From NCBI GenBank assembly GCA_964247055.1, contig OZ176050.1:9796001-9860000 (forward strand): a DNA stretch of 64,000 nt, written 5' to 3'. The stretch is from Paragordius varius (Eukaryota; Nematomorpha). The notes below the pieces were generated by a model. The model saw only the letters and a program-made list of their open reading frames with translations. It did no database searches and was not told the origin of the DNA. The translations under genes and the position numbers were made by a program. Position 1 is the first letter of the stretch. Each line of letters starts with the position of its first letter. Of this stretch, positions 37,745 through 48,170 are shown piece by piece.

Positions 37745-38000
37745 TTATTATTTACAATTCGATTCACCCTGGAACAATTTAAATTCCGTCTTGAACAATT
37801 CAAATTGACCCTCAAATAAATTATTTGTTTTTTAAAATTAAAAATTACCCTTTTTTAATATATTTTTAAAAAATAAAATTTTGTTTAAATTAAAATAATA
37901 GTTTAAAAATAATAAACTATGCCATAAAGATATAATTCATATTTAAAGTGAGTTTTTGTTTGAAAACACATAATTGAGGGTGAATTTTAATTGTAAAATA
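37745..38000. mobile_element. Palindromic MITE, older copy
   Basis: The left arm contains ATTTACAATTCGATTCACCC and the right arm carries the inverse (GAGGGTGAATTTTAATTGTAAA). The middle is AT-rich. It is the same family as 55097-55364 and 58692-58944 but more diverged. Confidence 0.65.
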
Positions 38001-38129
38001 AATGGATCACAACCCATTATACCTTATAATATTGTGTGTTAATTTTCTCCAAAATACCCAAATATAACAATAAAAAAGAAATATTTTGTATATTAGGTAA
38101 TAAATTTCATAATAATCAAATTTTTGATA

Positions 38130-38131
<2 letters not shown>

Positions 38132-38167
<36 letters not shown>
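38132..38167. repeat. (TA)n microsatellite
   Basis: A pure TA run. The open frame running through it is an artefact. Confidence 0.9.
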
Positions 38168-38169
<2 letters not shown>

Positions 38170-38694
38170 TTATTTTTACCTCAATTATTATCCGATTTCT
38201 GAAAACATTGGTGCATAAATTTAAAAAGAAAAGTATATTAATTTTAATTTTAAAGAGCATCTATTCCGCTTAAATATATAACTTTTTGTCTACAGGTGCA
38301 ATTGTGTTTCTCAAACAATAGCTATCAAATTTGGATGTCTCATGTATGCTTGCAAATTTTCTAGGGTTTGTCTTGATTACCATTTATGTGTGTCACCAAT
38401 AAGTACTCCAAAAATTTATCCCATAGTTACTCCTTCTATTACAAGTATTTATTTACGATAATGAAATTATATTTTAAAATACACCAATATATCTGATTTA
38501 CGGTTGTACAATTTATATATTTTAAAAATTATAAAAAATTGTCAAATCAATTATATTATTAATACCGGTCATTATAAAAATATTCAAATAACAATCAGAC
38601 TTGTCTGTCCCCATATATTGTGTAGTAAAAAGAAAATATATAGATAGAATCACATTAAATCAGTAAAAAATATAGGAAATGACTTTTGGCGTGC

Positions 38695-39090
38695 ATAGAT
38701 TGGAACTGAACCTGTTTTTGTGGATTAGAACGGACAGCTTTTATTCAGCGCCGAACCAAAAAAATTAAAAAAACGTTGTTACTGCCGTTCAATATTTTTT
38801 CAAAAACTTATCATTTTTAATAATATTTATAATATTGATTTCTATTATTAGATTGATAAAAAGTACATTTTAAATTTTTAGAAATGTTGCATGCAATTAA
38901 TTTTTCTAGCTTCTAGGTTTATATTTTCACGGCTATTCATTGGAATTTTCTAAATTGGCTCTTCATATTTTTTATAAAACCAATGAAACCGAAACTAGTG
39001 TCAAGTTTTAATTCAAAAATTAAAATACCGGAACCATTTCAACTGTTGATTATGATAAATATATGGAAACGGAACTAGGGACAAAAAAGT
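38695..39090. repeat. Relic of the GGAACC-rich hAT-type family
   Basis: Scattered GGAACTGAACC, GAAACCGAAAC and GGAAACGGAAC motifs at both edges recall the arms of the element at 10925-16514. Terminal repeats are no longer intact. No gene is present between 37153 and 39266. Confidence 0.4.
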
Positions 39091-39266
39091 ACACGAGTAT
39101 TCTTAACGTGATTTCAAAGAGTTCACGTTTTTACACTCTGAATTCAGTTGCTCCTCCAATTAAATTAATAACTTTTCGATTTTTATATTTTACTCATATT
39201 GTAAATCGTTATATATGACGCTTTATAGTTGCAAATTATATTTTTTTATTTTCTTTAGAAATAAAT

Positions 39267-40267
39267 ATGACAAGGAAGCCATCCATTTTACCAATGACTG
39301 AGAATAACTTCTATCCAACAACTCTCAGTAGACTAGATAAAACTTTTAATTGCAGTTGTATTACATGGGGACATTCTCGTACATTTCCATGTTATATTCC
39401 ACCTCTGGTGACAGAACATAGTATGTTCACACACCCCCATAAAAATAATAACGCCCTGTTAAATAACTTGAGAAAAGCTTACTTTCGAGCCACTCCACCT
39501 ACGAACAATGTTTCAAGCAACGTCACAGGTCAAAAATGGCATGTGAAATATCTTTTTGTCTTTTTACTTTGCGTTTTAACGTTAGGCGTCTTTGGCCTGT
39601 TTACCGCTTACTGTATTGATAAACGAAGGAAAAAGATTGAATTGCAAAGCATTATGGATGAAGCAGAACGTAGGAAAGAAGAAATTTGGAGAGAAGCTAG
39701 CAGTATGCAATTCATAACAATTAAAATTTTGAAAACAATACAGTTGGGAATACTGGCATTTAGTTTTAAACTAAATATTTAAAAATATTAAGAAAGGAAT
39801 TATTCAAAGGTGATATAATACCATCAAGCGACCGTAGCGATTTAACCATTCAAAATTAAATTTAAAAAAAATATTTTTTACTAAACTAGTATAGTTTAAA
39901 TTTAGCGGGTTTACAATTTATGTACCTAAAAATTGTTGGTAACCTTATCTAATATATTCAAGAAAACCTTAGCGAAGAATTCAACAATTATAAGGGAAGA
40001 TATAAATTGGTGGGGGCTACTGTATCAGAACAAGGATTAACCACCCTATCTACTATAGATGAGATTAAACGCATCCAAGAAGCGAAAAGGATTGAGGAAT
40101 TTAACAATTATGTGAACAGAAAAGAAAACAGAATGCAATATTTAACTGAAACGTTGGATACAACAATCAATCCGAACATTGAAAATGTTACCAATGTGGA
40201 TGCTGGAAATCAAAATGTTGTTACAAATGATTTGTCCAACAAACCAGGTATTTATAGTGTACCTTAA
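39267..40267 (+). CDS. Single-pass membrane protein, two exons, unknown family
   Basis: Exons 39267-39702 and 39963-40267 join in phase (donor AGCA|GTATGC; acceptor atattcaag|AAAACC) to 246 residues. The N-terminal part (1-90) has no signal peptide and carries a Cys-rich patch (FNCSCITWGHSRTFPC) and one NVT glycosylation site. One hydrophobic helix follows (about 93-115, YLFVFLLCVLTLGVFGLFT). Then comes a basic, charged coiled-coil-like stretch (about 117-200, RRKKIELQSIMDEAERRKEE and IDEIKRIQEAKRIEEFNNY), and an acidic/Asn-rich tail. Topology could be type III. Intron retention would end it about 25 residues after the donor. A possible 5' UTR acceptor (tttctttag) lies 9 bases before the ATG. 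I do not recognise the family. Confidence 0.65.
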
Positions 40268-40271
40268 TAAA
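40266..40271 (+). terminator. Candidate polyadenylation signal
   Basis: AATAAA overlaps the stop codon of the membrane-protein gene. It is suggestive only, because such hexamers are frequent in this AT-rich DNA. Confidence 0.25.
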
Positions 40272-41410
40272 ACATAAATTTAAATGGCGCAATTAAGTAA
40301 CAATATGTGTGGACGAAATCAAATTCCTAAATACAATTTTTTAAAAAACGGTGGAAAGCTGAAATAAAATAAAAAACTATTTCACTTATCTTGATAATTC
40401 TATATATATAATCAACGTCAGTACTAATGGGAAATTGATGGCAAGTAAATAACGATGGGTGTGCTTACATAAATTCTAGAGTGGAAAAATTTAAATAAGT
40501 TCTGTGAATATTAAATTAATCCGATAAACAGCCTTTTTTAATTCATATTCAAATTGACTAAATATGAATCATGGTTAGGTCTTAAGTTTTTCATTTGCTG
40601 GTACAATTAGCTGATCCATTATTTTTTAACCACCTTATGCAATAGAAAAAGCGATTAGTTTTTTCCACATATGAAAAAAATGTCATCTCTTATTTTTTTT
40701 GCTTGTTAATCCCCATAAAGTTCAGTGAACTTGCGTTAATTAATATTAAAATCAAAGATTATGTATTATACTTTTAATATAAAATTTAATTTTCTATATT
40801 TTCACAAGTATTCAAATCAATTGTATGTGAGGACAAAATAGTCTTTATTTAAGTTAAGCCAAATATAATAAAATGTTATTGCACTTCTTACGATAGAAGG
40901 TAAATTAAGTTCTTATAGTGATGATGTTATATTCATACATCATGTTTAAATTGAGGTGCGTGTAAAAAAGCTGGCCTTTGCCGTTGGAGATAAAATTTTG
41001 TTGGCTCCTTATACTTAGTGTATACAAAATTTTATTTAATCAAAAAAATAGAAGAAATAAATCAAAGCCAAAATCCGCAATGTTTATTACCGCATCAACG
41101 TCCTTTGAATCATCCCACAATGCGACGAGATGAAAAAAGTGTCTACTACTATGAAAATGATTGAAAAGAACATTAAATTTATTTTATAGTTAAACTAGAG
41201 AGTAAATATACAACTAAACAAAATTTGCGTCCACAAAAAGATAAAAAAACATTTGTGTGAATTTGTGCCAAATTAAGTGGGAAAAGGATGTGGATAAAGG
41301 GAATAAACTACATCACATGATTAATATGGTATTGCATACATGAGATAATAAATAAACTAGAGATAGGATTAAATAATACAAAAATTAAAGTGTGAATGTA
41401 TCGCAGAAGT
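40272..41410. other. Intergenic, no gene seen
   Basis: AT-rich spacer between the membrane-protein gene and SOD1, which converge here. I see no coding signal and no clear repeat. Confidence 0.5.
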
Positions 41411-42547
41411 TTATTTTGTTAAACCAATGACACCACATCCAACACGGTCACCGGAATTACCAGTTTTTTTGCTTTCTTCGTTATCAGCTTTGCCTAGATC
41501 ATCCTCTTTTGCATGAACCTTTTTTTCATAAACAATAAAATCGCTTTTTAATCCTTAATATATTATTACACAAACAAACGTCTGATTTATGTATTTAGGC
41601 TAATAAGTAGTATTAATTAATAAATATTAAGGGTCCCATATATTATAACTATGTATTTTGCCCTTCATTAAACATATATTAAAAAAATGGCAATATATTG
41701 TATATGATATGAGATGCCCTAAAGCTTGCTTTTAACCAAACTTTATGATGGCATGGTTAACAAAATTTAAATTCTAAAAAGCAATAATTTGCTACTTACC
41801 ACCATGCTTCTCCCAATAACACTACGTGGGCCAAAAAGAGTCATTACCGTGTCTTTAATGTCAACTTTTGCGACACCAGAGCTATCAGCAACAATGTTTC
41901 CTAAATCGCCATTATGGCGTTTCTCCGGGGGATCGTGTGGTCCTCCGTGGTGAGTGCTATCGGGATTATAATGAGAGCCGGCCGATGTACAACCTATCCA
42001 TAAAAACAATATTTGTGCATTTTTATGGTAATACTAAATTTGCATGTGTGCGCGTAATTATTGGCTAAAAACACAAGGTAAAAAGATATAATTGTTTCGT
42101 TTTGGCCAAGTAATATTTTAAAGTTTTACTACTAAGGTAAACAATATTATATTGATTAATAATTATAAAAATGCATTTATTATAAACTACAAAAATAAAA
42201 ATTCCTGTGTAATGCCTATATATATTAATATATATATATATACATTACCACTAGATAAATCACCAAATTCATGAACATGAAAACCGTGTTTACCAGGCGT
42301 TAAATTTTTTAATTCTCCAGTGATATGGATTGGAGTGTTTTGATCAGCCTATATATATGTACAATGTTATCGCGAAAAAAATAATTTCTTTAAAGCTAAT
42401 TCCTCAAAACACTAAATTTTTATACCCATAATTTAATATTATAATAATTAAAATTTTTTAATTAAAATAATACAACAATGGGCATACCTGATCAAATTTA
42501 ATAACACCGGTAGCAGTACCTTCAAATTTGCACACAGCTTTTACCAT
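41411..42547 (-). CDS. SOD1: Cytosolic Cu/Zn superoxide dismutase, complete
   Basis: Exons on the minus strand: 42547-42488, 42348-42249, 41993-41800, 41518-41411. They total exactly 153 residues, the family's canonical length. The enzyme dismutes superoxide to peroxide and oxygen. Copper ligands His44, His46 and His120 and zinc ligands His61 (bridging), His69, His80 and Asp83 are all present in [26 protein letters not shown] and [11 protein letters not shown]. The Cys55-Cys146 disulfide and the electrostatic-channel Arg143 are also present. The zinc loop has two more residues than the human protein between the third and fourth zinc-site histidines, with a Pro-Pro pair. There is no signal peptide, so it is cytosolic. 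A TTAA MITE begins only 80 bp upstream of the start codon. Confidence 0.97.
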
Positions 42548-42626
42548 TTGAATGTCAACGTAGATGAAAGTAACAAGCTGTTTTAATTAATAATGTGCAT
42601 ACATTTCTACAGTATAATATTAATAA

Positions 42627-43169
42627 CATTTTGATTCAAATTGGGGTATCTAAATACCCCAGACAAAATTTAAGTTAGGATTTTTTAAAAACTACTGAAG
42701 GAAACGGTCCCAATTTATATATGCCTTATCCTAATAAAAATTATATAAATATGACAAAACATCTAAATAAAATTTTGTTTTGTAAAAAAGTTCCATGTCA
42801 AACTACTTCGACGCCATTTTTATTTTACAAAATTTTTGCGTCTTTTAATTTTAAGGGTAAAATTAGAGCTAAAATTTAAAATCACAAACATTGATAGAAA
42901 TAGAAAAAGTGGTTTATTTTGTATTATTTTTTAATTTTACCATTTCACACGTGTCACATTGACGAAATTTTTACCTTTCGGTTTTAGCTTAAAATAAGTA
43001 TCAAGCATTTTTGAATAAAATAATTTATACATTTCGGTTTATTAATGTAGTGCAAAATTTTGCCATGCCTTCGATTCCTTTATTTTTTCAAGAATTTTAT
43101 TTTAAACAGGCCTGGGGTATCCAACTACCCCAATTTGAATCGAAGAAATGAATATATTGTATCCAAGTG
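42627..43169 (+). mobile_element. TTAA-type hairpin MITE, copy C, in the SOD1 upstream region
   Basis: 543 bp, with a slightly worn left end (CATTTTGATTCAAATTGGGG) and an intact right end ...CCAAGTG. Both terminal GGGGTA..TACCCC palindromes are retained. The flanks have drifted from TTAA (ATAA on the left). It lies between 80 and 622 bp upstream of the SOD1 start codon, so it probably forms part of that promoter region. Confidence 0.87.
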
Positions 43170-44123
43170 TTTTAAAAATTGAAACTCTTTTGTCAAATAG
43201 GTTTATATTGGAAGATTAAACATCTTCATTCTGATATATTTTTGTTTATATAGTCGGACCTAATATAGTTAAAGAAAAACTAACGCTCTAAGTAATTAAC
43301 TTATAGTATAAAAATTTATATTTTTGCTTTGTTTACCAATTCCATATTTTTGGGGCAGTTTGATACACGCGATTTATTAAAAAAAGTAATTATAGTGACT
43401 AAGGCCAAGTTTACAATTTTACATTCTATGAATTTTTAGGGACATTAATAATTCTCGCTTATCTTATACTTTTAGCCGTTAATCGAGATCTTTTAACACT
43501 ACATCAACTTTTTAGGGTATTTTTAACCCAGAATATTTTAAATGCCATACAAAAGTAAATATTTTGGCTTAATTTAGGACCATGATTTCTTTTTTAAGGA
43601 AATTTCAGTCCTCCAATGGTAATTGTGCTCGACCTAAGGCAAAAATAAAAATATGGAAAATTATACCATCGCAAAAGTTCAAAAAACTTTCTATATGACT
43701 CGTAAGTTCCAAAATAAAATGCACCATGAAATTCTTGATAAATTTTCTTTCGGAAAATATATATTTCAACATGATATTTTTTGTACAGTGTATAATAACC
43801 CTAAAATTGTTTTTTAAAAAATATCAATTGTAAAAAAATCCTAACTAGCTTTCAAGTGATCTTTTGCAGAATGATATTTATTAATCAGCTGTTTAATTCA
43901 ATCGTGTTTTGGAGGTAATTCAATTTCAGACTCTACAAACTACAACTGTGAACTACATAATCTTTTTAAATAACAATGTTTGATAATTTTTTAACTAAAA
44001 AACTATGAAAACAGTAGTTTATTTACAGGATTGCGCTGGGAAAATACTCCAAAATGTCCATGCGGGCATATAAGTCATGAAGTCTTAATATTCTAAATTT
44101 TAACACTTTTAGGGTATCTAGTG
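43170..44123. other. Intergenic, no gene seen
   Basis: AT-rich. The stretch near 43880-43960 (TCAGCTGTTTAATTCAATCG, TGTTTTGGAG) resembles 34510-34590 and is an old dispersed repeat. Nothing else is recognisable. Confidence 0.4.
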
Positions 44124-44292
44124 CAGGGATGTTTAACAATTTGCTTGATCTACTATAATAATTTTTGGTTTTTATATTTATTTGAAGCTCATGGGATAGT
44201 TTTTCCATTAATGATATTTTAATATATTATTTATTTTTTTCACATTTTTACAGCACTTTTGTATAACGGAAAAAGCGTATTGGACATCTCTG
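44124..44292. mobile_element. Small hAT-type MITE with perfect 8-bp target duplication
   Basis: 169 bp. The ends are CAGGGATGTTTAACA and, reverse-complemented, CAGAGATGTCCAATAC. ATCTAGTG is duplicated exactly at 44116-44123 and 44293-44300. This is the best-preserved insertion site of the four-copy family and fixes its hAT assignment. Confidence 0.9.
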
Positions 44293-44309
44293 ATCTAGTG
44301 ACCTTAGAC

Positions 44310-44582
44310 CATGGTTTTCAACCTTTTTTGTTCACGCACAGGCAAATTTAAGAAAATAGTTTGCGCCTACCTCCCCCCCTTCCTTCCCTCAAAAAATAAA
44401 AATGCATAATTTATTATAATATTATATAGATCATAAATCAATGGGAATTTCATGATGGCCTAAATTTTTGAGGTTCATCCATAAAATAAGTAAAATAAAG
44501 TTATTTTTATAATTCGGTGAATATATTTTATATAGGTGCAAACTTTTGCATTAATTTTAATTTGTTTTATATGTTTAGAAAT
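44310..44582. mobile_element. hAT-like fragment, sister of 18585-19000
   Basis: It starts CATGGTTTTCAACC and then has a C-rich stretch (CTCCCCCCCTTCCTTCCC) followed by AAAATAAAAATGCATAAT, as in the copy in the Neto intron. It appears to be interrupted at 44583 by the CAAGT-rich element. A fragment at 45600-45660 (GCCCCCAAAGACCCC) may be its continuation. Confidence 0.5.
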
Positions 44583-45599
44583 GGGTCGGGTGATAAAAAA
44601 AATTTTTTGACTTGACTTGCAAGTTTTTCAAGTCATGGCTTGCTTTCATGTGATAAAAAAATTTAACATTAGGGCACTTAAGTCAAGCGAGAAAACTTGA
44701 TAAGGAGGTGATGAAAAATCATATGTTCAAGTAAAACTCAAAGATTTTGCAAGTTTGGTGTAGGGCACACTTGACAGATTTAAAAATATGGATAAAATTA
44801 TTTTGGAAACTATTTATATACAAAATTTAGGTTTTATATGTAATTCAAACCTTTATTAATTCCATAAATTGTTTTGATAAATTTTGGCTAATTAATCTAT
44901 TCATTGGGTGGATACAAAAGAGGATAAATTTATAGAAAAACTCTGCTAATATTAAATAACATGGCACATAAATATCAGCTAAATATATCAATTCTGTGAC
45001 CGCAAAAAAATTGGATTCTCGAAAATTTCTTAAAATTAATAATTAAATATTAATTTAAAATTTCAATTCATTTATTAAAAGCAAAACTTCACTTTTATCC
45101 AATGTAAAGAATTTATTTCATCATAAATTTATTTCGAATGTAATGTTCATAAATTAAAAATAATTATGTTATATTGCATAAACATCTTCCCATTATATTT
45201 GCAACTGGACTCCAAACAAAATAAGTAGTGCGGTGGAAAGTGTTTAAAGGGCGAATGGTTTCATCAATCTAAAAATTATTACCAAGCTCACAATTTAGAA
45301 AACTCTATTATATTATATAAGATACGTGCCAGTGAGTTTGAAAAACTTCAGTATATGCATATTGTATTTATTGATTCTTTTTGTGCCTTATTTCATAAAT
45401 TTTAGCTGAAAATGATCAAAAAAAGTTTCATAAAATTCGAATTGGGTTGCAAAAAACTCTTACATTCATAAGCAAAAGACTTGACTTAAGTGTTTTTTTT
45501 ATCATCGATCTTCAAGTGTACACTTGCTGACTTAAGTAATCTTGCTCAACTTGCCACGCTTGGCTTACAAGTAAAGTGCGACTTTTTATCACCCCACCC
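44583..45599. mobile_element. About 1-kb element with GGGTGATAAAAA ends and CAAGT-rich subterminal arrays
   Basis: The left end is GGGTCGGGTGATAAAAA; the right end reverse-complemented is GGGTGGGGTGATAAAAA. Inside each end, about 100-150 bp are crowded with CAAGT / ACTTG motifs in both orientations (for example TTGACTTGACTTGCAAG at the left and CACTTGCTGACTTAAG at the right). The middle is plain AT-rich DNA with no open frame. Inverted ends with clustered subterminal repeats are typical of non-autonomous DNA transposons that bind transposase at many sites. A target duplication could not be defined, so the superfamily is open. Confidence 0.65.
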
Positions 45600-45855
45600 A
45601 TTAGATCAGGCCTACTGCCCCCAAAGACCCCAATTTTAATCGGGGAGTGAAACGCATGGGTTGTAAAGTGTTAAGCTGCTGGAAGGAACGATTTTAATCA
45701 AATATATAAGTGGGAAACTAGTATAAAAATTAATATTTTATTTTATCAAATTATTGATTATAGGTGCAAGATATTTTAATTCGTCCACCCAATTATAAAC
45801 CATTTATTTTGAAAGCCGACTAAAGCTTGCAGAAAAAGAAACGTCACATGTTTAA

Positions 45856-46433
45856 CACTTCGATTCAAATTGGGGTATCTAAATACCTCAGACTAAATTA
45901 AAGTTAGGATTTTTAAAAAACTACTGAAGGAAACGGTCCCAATTTAAATTTATGCTTCTATCCTAATAAAAATTATATAAATATACCAAAATATATAAAT
46001 AAAATTTTGTTTTGAAAAAAAAGTTCCATGTCAAACTACTTCGACGCCATTTTTATTTTACAAAATATTTGCAAAATACGTCTTCATTTAATTTTAAAGG
46101 TAAAATTAAAGCTAATTTATTATTTACATTACATCTAACATTAGAAATAGAAAAAGATGTTTAGTTTCTAATATTTTTCAATTTTACCATTGCATGCATG
46201 TCACGTTGACTAAAATTTTTACCTTTCGGTTTTAGCTTAAAATAAGTAATATCAAGTATTTTTAAATATTTTTTTTTAAATATTTCGGTTTATTAATGTT
46301 ATATAAGTGCAAGATTTTGCCATGGCTTTGATTCCTTCCAAATTTTTAAAGAATTTAATTTTAAACAGGCCTGGGGTATTTAACTACCCCAATTTGAATC
46401 GAAGGAATAAAATGAATGTATTGTATCCAAGTG
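45856..46433 (+). mobile_element. TTAA-flanked hairpin MITE, copy D
   Basis: 578 bp between TTAA at 45852-45855 and 46434-46437. The left end is CACTTCGATTCAAATTGGGG; the right end is ...TCCAAGTG. Both terminal palindromes are present (left arm with one substitution, TACCTC). No coding capacity. Confidence 0.92.
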
Positions 46434-46542
46434 TTAAAAAAGCATGGTGCGAAGATTTTTCGCGACATAATTTGAAAAATTTATCGTCTGGTACAGGTAA
46501 AATAATTATCTCTATAGTTATATCGAATTATTCTAAAATTAG

Positions 46543-46770
46543 TTGTTACCATTATTTGCAATCGTTTACATAAATGGACATCAATACAAAATTACAAAAT
46601 ATAATAAGACAATGGGAATAGCATGGGGTACACCCCTTCGTACAGTTAGTGAAACAATTGTCCGAATACCGATTGGAAAAAAAACTTTAAAAAAGCGAAG
46701 GGGGGAAAAGAGAGGACGTGGATAAGAAAAAAAACTCATGTAATGCCTGCGCTTTGAAGAAGGTATATTA
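46543..46770 (+). pseudogene. Possible remnant of mitochondrial ribosomal protein bL21m
   Basis: The peptide LPLFAIVYINGHQYKIT matches the bL21m signature (LFAVVxxxxxQxKVT in animals). Further on, a segment with SETIVRIPIGKKTLKKRRG recalls the ATVVEKT...KKRR region. The stretch that should separate them (about 40 residues) is largely missing, and after GRG the frame shifts (WIRKKTHVMPAL follows in another frame). It lies between a MITE and a LINE relic with no other bL21m exons recognised. Best read as a broken copy or as a badly diverged exon pair; a chance resemblance is possible. Confidence 0.35.
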
Positions 46771-46789
46771 TCGTTAATTTAATTTTTTT

Positions 46790-48160
46790 ATTTTATTTTT
46801 GTATGAGAAGTCCAATTATTTGGAAGTTTTAAATAACCTATGGTACTTCTCTGGAAATAGATGTGATTGCTCTTGTTTTGAACAGCCAGTGTTTTGTATT
46901 ATTACTATATTGTATTTTGGTACTTTTATGATTAGCTTTGGAAAATTTTTTATTGTTTCACTCATTTGATTATTAGGATGGCGTTCAATGTGCCCTATTA
47001 ACTCAATCCGTCTTTTCTGAATAAATGACAAATTGGTGGAAGTTTGGCTAGTTTCCATAGTTTATTATTAGATATTAAGTTGTTAACGAACACTTGGAAC
47101 GGTTTGACTATGTATTGTTTGTCATACCAGATTTCTAGGCAATATATGATTGACTAAAAAACAAGTGTTAAAAAGAGTTGTAATTTTCTTTTATAGTTGA
47201 TATTTCTTTAGAAGTCCAAATCTTTTTGTATTTATAATAGAGTTTTCTTGTAGTATCTATTCTTTTTTTCACGAAATTTTTAGCGTTACCATCTTTAGAT
47301 ATGGTAACATATAAATATTTCTTTTGATGTATTTGTTTATAGGGTATGTCACAGTGACAATAAGATATGATTTGAGTTTTCTCTAGATTAATCCTTAAAC
47401 CCTTCATGCTTGTATATGTTGTAAAGATGTCGTATAAAAGTCCAATGTTATTGTGGGTAGATGCACACAACACAATATCATCCGCGTAGCAGACAATGTT
47501 GGGTGTATACACTCCCCATTACAACGTTGTTCAAAATAGTATAATTAAAACATTATCAGAATACAATAATATAATGCCTAAATAGAAAGTGATTTGTTTG
47601 TTTGTAGTTTTTTTAAGCATCATTAAAAATCATACGCAGCTTCTGTTGCGATCTTTTTATCTCGCAACCAAGTTATGTGAATTGTAAAGTATGCTTGTAA
47701 TTGGACTTTTATTCTCTCAGGTAAAATAGATGTAAATATTTTGTAAAAGCAATTAGTTAGAGCAATTGGGCGGAATTGGTTAAAGTTATTAGCTGTTTTG
47801 TGTTTTGGGATATTAATTATGACCGATGTATTTCATGTTGTAGGGAATATTTGTTTTTCCCATATTTTTTTAAAAATATCATAAGGAATTTGGGTGATTG
47901 GCTTTTGTATTATCTTTATAAGTTCATAAGGGATCGAGTCTATCCCTGGAGTTTTGTAGTTTTTGAGTGAAACAATAGTACGCTCGATTTCTCCATAACT
48001 GGGTTCTGGGGGGTGCTGATGTACGGGATATATGATGGATCTTGAGGTTTATTTGATTCGTATAATGTACTGTAAAATTGATACCATAGTTGTAGAAGAT
48101 CTTTGGATGAATTGATTTCTATATTGTTAATATTAAGTTTTATATGGGACATTCTCACTA
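46790..48160 (-). mobile_element. Non-LTR retrotransposon (LINE) relic, minus strand
   Basis: On the minus strand the order is: an N-terminal RT flank (DLLQLWYQFYSTLYE, 48120-48070), GIDSIPYELIK near 47940, PKHKTANNFNQFRPIALTN near 47800, CYADDIVLCAST near 47490 (the YADD catalytic box), a thumb region, and a C-terminal RRIELIGHIERHP near 47000. It ends in an A-rich tail near 46795. A block between the RPIAL and YADD boxes is deleted, and frameshifts and stops occur. The same element lies at 48171-49905 in the opposite direction. Confidence 0.85.
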
Positions 48161-48170
48161 AAGGATGTTG

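Noticed and set aside
46307-46573. 88-residue plus-strand open frame
   Set aside because: Its first half is the right end of TTAA MITE copy D and the rest has no coding features apart from the overlapping bL21m-like frame.
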